The translations under genes and the position numbers were made by a program. This document shows, piece by piece, positions 60,125 through 64,000 of a stretch of DNA of 64,000 nt (positions are counted from its first letter, which is position 1; each line of letters starts with the position of its first letter). The notes beneath the pieces were generated by a model. That model saw only the letters and a program-made list of their open reading frames with translations. It was not told where the DNA came from and did no database searches. The DNA is from Acidobacteria bacterium Ga0074141 (lineage in GTDB: Bacteria; Acidobacteriota; Blastocatellia; Pyrinomonadales; Pyrinomonadaceae), in contig LNDP01000023.1 of assembly GCA_001464665.1 (NCBI GenBank), positions 222,157-286,156 of the forward strand. The letters are read 5' to 3'.

Positions 60125-60784
60125 ATGCAAGTTGGAAGATCGATTTTGTTTGGCCTAGTTTTACTCGCTTTTTTCGTCCCAGCTTTTTCACAAGTTCACG
60201 GGGCGGGGATTCAGGAAGCGGTTAGTTGGTCTGCAGCTCTTTCAAAGAGGTGCTCGAGTGGCGTGTTCGCCTTCAGATGCCCTAAAGACTACAAGGTCTT
60301 ACTCTCGGGAAAGACCGAAGATAGATTGTTTTTGGCGGAAAACACGGAGTTTCGGTACGCGGTTTTCGTCGTTTCTGATCCAGGTGAGAAAGCTATCGCC
60401 GATTCACTTCCAAAGATTGTTGAGACGTTCTTACCGAAGATGACTCATAACTTTCGATGGAAGGACGTTGAGGCCGACCCTCGAAAAAGTTCCAAGTTCG
60501 AGATCGAATCGAAACGGCAGATAGCGATAAACAGTCCGATTACAGCGTACCTAACTCTTGAGTATCGGGTAGTAGAATTCAAAGGCAAGAGACTTTTGAC
60601 AGGAACTATCGTTGATGGATATGAAGGACCAGAAGGAATCGCGGAAGATTTCGAAACCGGGGTTTTTACCACCAACGGTGGATGTTTCGATTCTCTCGAT
60701 ATTATTGCAGCATTTACGAAAGAGAAATTGGATGCCGCTAAAGGTCCGTGTTTTTTCACGCTCGAAATGTCCGAAAGTGTTTAG
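60125..60784 (+). CDS. secreted protein inserted between nuoC and nuoD
   Basis: A 219-residue protein with a signal peptide (about 1-22, ending AFSQ). The mature part has SGVFAFRCPKDYKVLLSGKTEDRLFLAENTEFRYAVFVV near its start, paired cysteines (C39 and C48, C198 and C214) and GKRLLTGTIVDGYEGPEGIAE. No family recognised. Its ATG begins one base after the nuoC stop codon and its stop is 6 bases before nuoD, so it is translated from the nuo transcript, yet it is more AT-rich than both neighbours and has no link to complex I. Probably an acquired gene. Confidence 0.75.
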   Translation: MQVGRSILFGLVLLAFFVPAFSQVHGAGIQEAVSWSAALSKRCSSGVFAFRCPKDYKVLLSGKTEDRLFLAENTEFRYAVFVVSDPGEKAIADSLPKIVETFLPKMTHNFRWKDVEADPRKSSKFEIESKRQIAINSPITAYLTLEYRVVEFKGKRLLTGTIVDGYEGPEGIAEDFETGVFTTNGGCFDSLDIIAAFTKEKLDAAKGPCFFTLEMSESV

Positions 60785-60790
60785 ACCATT

Positions 60791-62011
60791 ATGACATCAG
60801 CAGTTGAAACCATAGCCGCAGATTTCGACGCGATCGACGAGCCGCTTGAAACGCAGATGACGCTTTCAATGGGCCCGCAGCACCCCTCGACCCACGGCGT
60901 GCTCCGGCTTGATCTGCGGCTTGACGGCGAGCTTGTCGTCAAGGCCATTCCGGACATCGGTTATCTCCATACCGGAATGGAGAAGCTCTTTGAATACAAG
61001 AAATATCAGCAGGGCATCGTCATCACCGACCGGATGGATTACCTCAATCCGCTCGGCAATAACCTTGTTTATGTGATGGCGGCGGAGAAGTTGCTGCAGA
61101 TCGAGATCCCCGAACGGGCTCAGGTCGTCCGCGTGCTGATGTGTGAGCTCCAGCGGATCGCCTCGCACATGGTCTGGCTCGGGACGCACTGCTTGGATAT
61201 CGGTGCGATGTCGGTGTTTTTCTATTGCTTCCGCCAGCGTGAAAAGATCCTTAACCTGATCGAGGCAGCATCGGGCGGGCGAATGACGCCGAGCTATTTC
61301 CGAATCGGCGGGCTGATGATGGACCTTCCCGCGGGGTTTGACAGGCGAGTTCGGCAGTTTCTGGAAGATTTTCCGGAAGGGATGCAAACTTTCGACACGC
61401 TCGTAACCGGAAACCGCATTTGGCAAAGCCGAACGAAGGACATCGGCTACATCAGCAAAGAAGATGCCATTTCATGGGGACTTACCGGTCCGTGCCTCCG
61501 GGCAAGCGGTGTCGACCTCGACCTTCGCCGCGATAATCCTTACACGGGTTACGAGACCTACGATTTCGATATTCCGGTCGAGACGGGCGGCGACGTTTGG
61601 GCCCGCTTTATGGTCCGGATGCGTGAGCTCGAAGAAAGCTACAAGATCGTTCGGCAGGCACTTGACCGGCTCAAACCCGGCCCGATCAAGGCCGATGCCC
61701 CGAAGGTGGTTTTGCCCGACCGCGACGATATGCGGAAGCATATGGATTCGCTGATCCACCACTTCCTGATCGTCGCTGAGGGCTTTAATGTACCTCCCGG
61801 CGAAGTATATTTTCCGATCGAGGCATCAAAGGGCGAGCTCGGCGTTTATATGAAATCCAACGGCGGGCCGAAGCCCGAACGCGTGCACTTCCGCGGCCCG
61901 AGCTTCGTAAACCTCGCTGCTTTGCCCGTAATGAGCGAAGGCGAAATGGTCGCCGACGTAGTAGCGATCATCGGCAGCCTGGATATTGTTTTAGGAGAGA
62001 TTGACCGATAA
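60791..62011 (+). CDS. nuoD: NADH-quinone oxidoreductase subunit D
   Basis: 49-kDa subunit forming much of the quinone cavity. Diagnostic blocks: MGPQHPSTHGVLRLDLRLDGE near residue 27, IGYLHTGMEKLFEYKKYQQG, DRMDYLNPLGNN, ERAQVVRVLMCELQRIASHMVWLGTH and the C-terminal GELGVYMKSNGGPKPERVHFRGPSF with IGSLDIVLGEIDR ending the protein. The quinone-facing His (HPSTHG) is present. 406 residues, ATG at 60791. A repeat-rich 69-base gap leads to nuoE. Confidence 0.97.
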   Translation: MTSAVETIAADFDAIDEPLETQMTLSMGPQHPSTHGVLRLDLRLDGELVVKAIPDIGYLHTGMEKLFEYKKYQQGIVITDRMDYLNPLGNNLVYVMAAEKLLQIEIPERAQVVRVLMCELQRIASHMVWLGTHCLDIGAMSVFFYCFRQREKILNLIEAASGGRMTPSYFRIGGLMMDLPAGFDRRVRQFLEDFPEGMQTFDTLVTGNRIWQSRTKDIGYISKEDAISWGLTGPCLRASGVDLDLRRDNPYTGYETYDFDIPVETGGDVWARFMVRMRELEESYKIVRQALDRLKPGPIKADAPKVVLPDRDDMRKHMDSLIHHFLIVAEGFNVPPGEVYFPIEASKGELGVYMKSNGGPKPERVHFRGPSFVNLAALPVMSEGEMVADVVAIIGSLDIVLGEIDR

Positions 62012-62079
62012 CTGCCAGTCTTCAGTGCTCGTTGAACCACTTCGACTGGCCACTGACAACTGACAACCGACAACTGGCA
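62012..62079. repeat. CCAGT/ACTGG palindromes with CTGACAACTGACAAC units
   Basis: CTGCCAGTCTTCAGTG and CACTGACAACTGACAAC.. form overlapping inverted and tandem repeats filling the gap between nuoD and nuoE. Related units occur at 31434-31457. The nuoE start has no separate ribosome-binding site because the repeat reaches its ATG. Confidence 0.6.
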
Positions 62080-62080
62080 T

Positions 62081-62611
62081 ATGGCAGCAGCAACACCTAC
62101 AAGTTATACGGACCAAATAGTTTACACGGACGAAGTGGCTGAGTTTTCGCCCGAGGTCGTCGAGGAGATGCGGTCGCATTTGGCCAAGTACCCAGCGGAC
62201 CGGACCCGTTCTGCGCTGATCCCGCTGCTGTTCGTCATCCAGCGGGAGCGCGGATATGTTGACAACGCCGGTGTTAATTTTTTGGCAAAGTTCCTGAACC
62301 TTGAAGTTACCGACGTTTGGGAAACGGCGACATTCTATTCGATGTTCAACCTTCGCGAGATCGGCCGCCACCACATCCAGATCTGCAAGACGCTTTCGTG
62401 CAAGATAATGGGCGAGCCGGACATCACCGACCATATTTGCTCGAAGCTCGGAATTCATCCCGGCGAAACGACCGCGGACGGCAAGTTTACCGTCTCGCTC
62501 GTAGAGTGTCTCGGCAGCTGCGGCACGGCTCCGATGATGCAGATCGGTTTCGATTACCACGAGGATCTCACGATAGAGAAGGTCGATAAGATTCTCGAAG
62601 ATTGTAAGTAG
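62081..62611 (+). CDS. nuoE: NADH-quinone oxidoreductase subunit E
   Basis: 24-kDa subunit with a thioredoxin-like [2Fe-2S] domain. The four ligands are C102, C107 (ICKTLSCKIMG) and C143, C147 (VECLGSCGTAPMMQI). The helical N-terminal part has RTRSALIPLLFVIQRERGYV and ATFYSMFNL, typical of NuoE. 176 residues, ATG at 62081. NuoF, which normally follows, is not found in the next 1.4 kb; a hicBA pair starts one base after the stop codon. Confidence 0.96.
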   Translation: MAAATPTSYTDQIVYTDEVAEFSPEVVEEMRSHLAKYPADRTRSALIPLLFVIQRERGYVDNAGVNFLAKFLNLEVTDVWETATFYSMFNLREIGRHHIQICKTLSCKIMGEPDITDHICSKLGIHPGETTADGKFTVSLVECLGSCGTAPMMQIGFDYHEDLTIEKVDKILEDCK

Positions 62612-62612
62612 T

Positions 62613-62810
62613 ATGTTTTACAAGGTTGTATTGAAAAGAACCGACGAAGGATTCAGTGTTTCGTGTCCGGTTTTGCCCGGCTGCTGGTCGCAGGGTGAGA
62701 GTGAATTGGAGGCCCTCGGAAATATCAAGTCGGCAATTGAGGAGTACCTTGAAGTGCTCAACGATCAGTTGCAAGGAGCGGATGTACGAGAGGTCGAGGT
62801 TTCGATTTAG
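62613..62810 (+). CDS. hicB: HicB-family antitoxin (short)
   Basis: A 65-residue protein with the HicB partial-RNase-H fold: YKVVLKRTDEGFSVSCPVLPGCWSQGESELEALGNIKSAIEEYLEV. The pattern SVSCPVLPGCWSQGES..EAL is diagnostic. There is no C-terminal DNA-binding domain, as in many short HicB antitoxins. Starts one base after the nuoE stop codon and abuts hicA. Confidence 0.93.
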   Translation: MFYKVVLKRTDEGFSVSCPVLPGCWSQGESELEALGNIKSAIEEYLEVLNDQLQGADVREVEVSI

Positions 62811-63023
62811 ATGCCGAAACTTCCGGGCGTGAATCACTTGGCTGCCGTCCGTGCACTGGAAAAGGCCGGTTTTCGGGTCGCACGGCAAGGCAAGCACATT
62901 GTTATGACCAATGGAGAGCGGATCATTACGATACCTCGGCACAATCCGGTAAATTCGCTGACGATGGGTGGAATTGTCCGTGATGCAGGACTCTCGGTGG
63001 AAGAATTTAAGAAGCTTTTGTGA
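62811..63023 (+). CDS. hicA: HicA-family mRNA interferase toxin
   Basis: A 70-residue dsRBD-fold toxin: LPGVNHLAAVRALEKAGFRVARQGKHIVMTNGERIITIPRHNPVN. The GF-x-GKHIVM segment contains the catalytic histidine. The C-terminal GGIVRDAGLSVEEFKKLL matches the family end. Its ATG directly follows the hicB stop codon. The order antitoxin then toxin is the reverse of many hicAB operons but is common for this subgroup. Confidence 0.94.
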   Translation: MPKLPGVNHLAAVRALEKAGFRVARQGKHIVMTNGERIITIPRHNPVNSLTMGGIVRDAGLSVEEFKKLL

Positions 63024-63089
63024 GCGGTTCAGTCTTCCGGCCTTAAATCGTAAAGCAAATACTTGCGTGAAAGTGCATTCAACGGAAAT

Positions 63090-63482
63090 ATGACCAACGG
63101 TGAACTGATAAAAGGCGTTTACGATGCATTTGCGACCGGCGATGTTCCGGCGGTTTTGGGTGCATTCGACGAAAACATTTCTTGGACCGAGGCCGCCGGG
63201 TTCATGTATGCCGGCACTTACGAAGGGCCGCAGGCCGTTCTTGAGAATGTATTTATGCGGCTCGGGACCGAATGGGAAGGCTTTGCCGCCGTCCCGGAAA
63301 AGATAGTTGACGGCGGCGACGGCAACGTCATCGCGACCGGAACATACTCCGGCAAATTCAATCAAACGGGCAAGACGACCAAGGTGCCGTTCGCCCATGA
63401 GTGGGAGATCCGCGACGGAAAGGTCGTCCGCTTTCGTCAGCACACGGATACGCTGATGATCCACCGCGATCTTGGATTGTAA
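63090..63482 (+). CDS. SnoaL-like (NTF2-superfamily) protein
   Basis: A 130-residue single-domain protein of the NTF2/SnoaL fold: ELIKGVYDAFATGDVPAVLGAFDENISWTE at the N-terminus, then YEGPQAVLENVFMRLG and a C-terminal VPFAHEWEIRDGKVVRFRQHTDT with the typical hot-dog-like beta strands. Members range from cyclases to isomerases and stress proteins, so the substrate is open. The ATG at 63090 begins the domain. Follows hicBA on the same strand. Confidence 0.85.
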   Translation: MTNGELIKGVYDAFATGDVPAVLGAFDENISWTEAAGFMYAGTYEGPQAVLENVFMRLGTEWEGFAAVPEKIVDGGDGNVIATGTYSGKFNQTGKTTKVPFAHEWEIRDGKVVRFRQHTDTLMIHRDLGL

Positions 63483-63547
63483 AACGCTCCGGGTTCTTCG
63501 TTGATCGAGGAGCCGGAAGCACGCGGAATCGCATACAGGAAGCGAAG

Positions 63548-64000
63548 ATGCGGCTTGTTTCAGCTTTCATTGTTTTGATCTTTGTTTTTTGCCTGACTGG
63601 GTGTAGTGGTCTGGCTTATCGTTTGCCCGGAACGAACATGGCACCAACGATAACTCCCGACGACATGGCGGTCGTGAACCCGGTTCACTATACGTTCAAC
63701 GACGTCGAGCGGTTTGATATTGTTGTTTTCGAGGCCCCGGAGGAGATCAAGTTGATTTCACGCGAGCCTGGTATGCGTCTGATGATGCGTGTTATTGGCC
63801 TTCCGGGTGAAGTTGTTGAGCTCAGTGATGGAGAGGTGTTAATTAACGGGAAGAAGTTGATTCAGGATTTTGATGTAACGATCGAAAGAAAGAACTTTGG
63901 GCCGATAACCGTTGAACCGAATAAGTACTTTCTGCTGGGTGACAATCGACCAGAAAGCTTAGATAGCCGAGAATGGAAAGATCCGACGATTGAACGAAGC
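63548..64000 (+). CDS. S26 signal-peptidase-like lipoprotein lacking the catalytic dyad (3' end outside window)
   Basis: 151 codons are visible. The N-terminus is a lipoprotein signal with lipobox CLTGC at residues 15-19, in place of the membrane anchors of LepB. The S26 fold is recognisable: LPGTNMAPTITPDDMAVVN, the FDIVVFEAP strand, LMMRVIGLPGEVVELSDGEVLING, and LLGDNRPESLDSREW near the right edge. In active LepB these read S-M-x-P-T and K-R-V-I-G-x-P-G-D. Here the nucleophile Ser is Asn (GTNMAPT) and the Lys is Met (MMRVIG), so the Ser/Lys dyad is gone. The DNRPESLDSR block is retained. Confidence 0.8.
   Translation, partial: MRLVSAFIVLIFVFCLTGCSGLAYRLPGTNMAPTITPDDMAVVNPVHYTFNDVERFDIVVFEAPEEIKLISREPGMRLMMRVIGLPGEVVELSDGEVLINGKKLIQDFDVTIERKNFGPITVEPNKYFLLGDNRPESLDSREWKDPTIERS

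Overview
The window reads as one contiguous stretch of a GC-rich, Gram-negative bacterial chromosome. The most likely source is Acidobacteriota, probably class Blastocatellia. This placement is an inference from gene content: a split nuo operon, an S55 (SpoIVB-type) secreted protease, a PVM/acidobacterial-type microcompartment fragment, LemA/TPM genes, YeiH, DUF2270, many secreted proteins with TonB-C or FG-GAP domains, and numerous short palindromic intergenic repeats. No rRNA or species-level marker is present.

Layout. 1-4309 (minus): a PGPGW-like membrane protein, a CDP-alcohol phosphatidyltransferase, greA, a mixed-type phosphofructokinase and an S41 processing protease. 4508-7470 (plus): a GT2 glycosyltransferase, pdxJ, a ParE-type toxin-antitoxin pair and a TonB-C protein. 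7561-19080 (minus): uvrA, an AT-rich inserted alpha/beta-hydrolase-fold gene flanked by duplicated uvrA 5' ends, yeiH, DUF4197, gpmA, folC with an overlapping UPF0175/DUF3368 toxin-antitoxin pair, DinB, an EreA/ChaN-like protein and accD. 19294-24265: an FG-GAP surface protein (plus), then a suhB-like phosphatase, a secreted protein, an esterase and DUF2270 (minus). 24415-28602 (plus): tadA, tRNA-Ser(CGA), aqpZ, tRNA-Ser(GGA), a four-helix-bundle gene bounded by inverted repeats, the SRP RNA (ffs) and dnaX; the tadA-ffs-dnaX order matches Bacillus. 28659-30922: TPM protein, degenerate nucleotidyltransferase, LemA. 30929-33234 (minus): a compact bacterial microcompartment cluster (class II aldolase, one BMC-H, three BMC-P and a translationally coupled Cys4 mini-protein).

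33307-44131: ruvA, comM/yifB, a RhuM-family gene, prfC, ispH, a LysM protein, a DUF5658 protein, an HtrA-like protease, a zinc-ribbon mini-protein and a cysQ-like phosphatase. 44201-45898: a TIMP-like/prealbumin-like secreted protein followed by a diverged second copy of the cysQ 3' end. 45908-54022: B12-binding radical SAM protein, SDR, Mre11/SbcD, Lon-substrate-domain protein, a membrane alpha/beta-hydrolase lacking its serine, S55 protease and a Mesh1-like HD hydrolase. 54098-57234 (minus): sulfur-carrier genes thiS-thiG and moaD-moaE, interrupted by a lipoprotein gene and a REP-flanked RAYT transposase. 58415-64000 (plus): nuoABC, an inserted secreted-protein gene, nuoDE, a hicBA module, a SnoaL-like protein and a partial S26-fold lipoprotein lacking both catalytic residues.

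Two themes stand out. First, accessory genes have entered housekeeping loci leaving diverged partial duplications of the neighbouring gene (uvrA, cysQ), which fits homology-assisted integration. Second, several proteins with enzyme folds have lost catalytic residues. Short palindromic or tandem repeats sit in many operon gaps, in two cases encoding the last residues of the upstream protein. The strongest candidates for undescribed biology are the repeat-bounded four-helix-bundle element between tRNA-Ser and ffs, the minimal microcompartment cluster with its Cys4 protein, and the catalytically dead S26-like lipoprotein.
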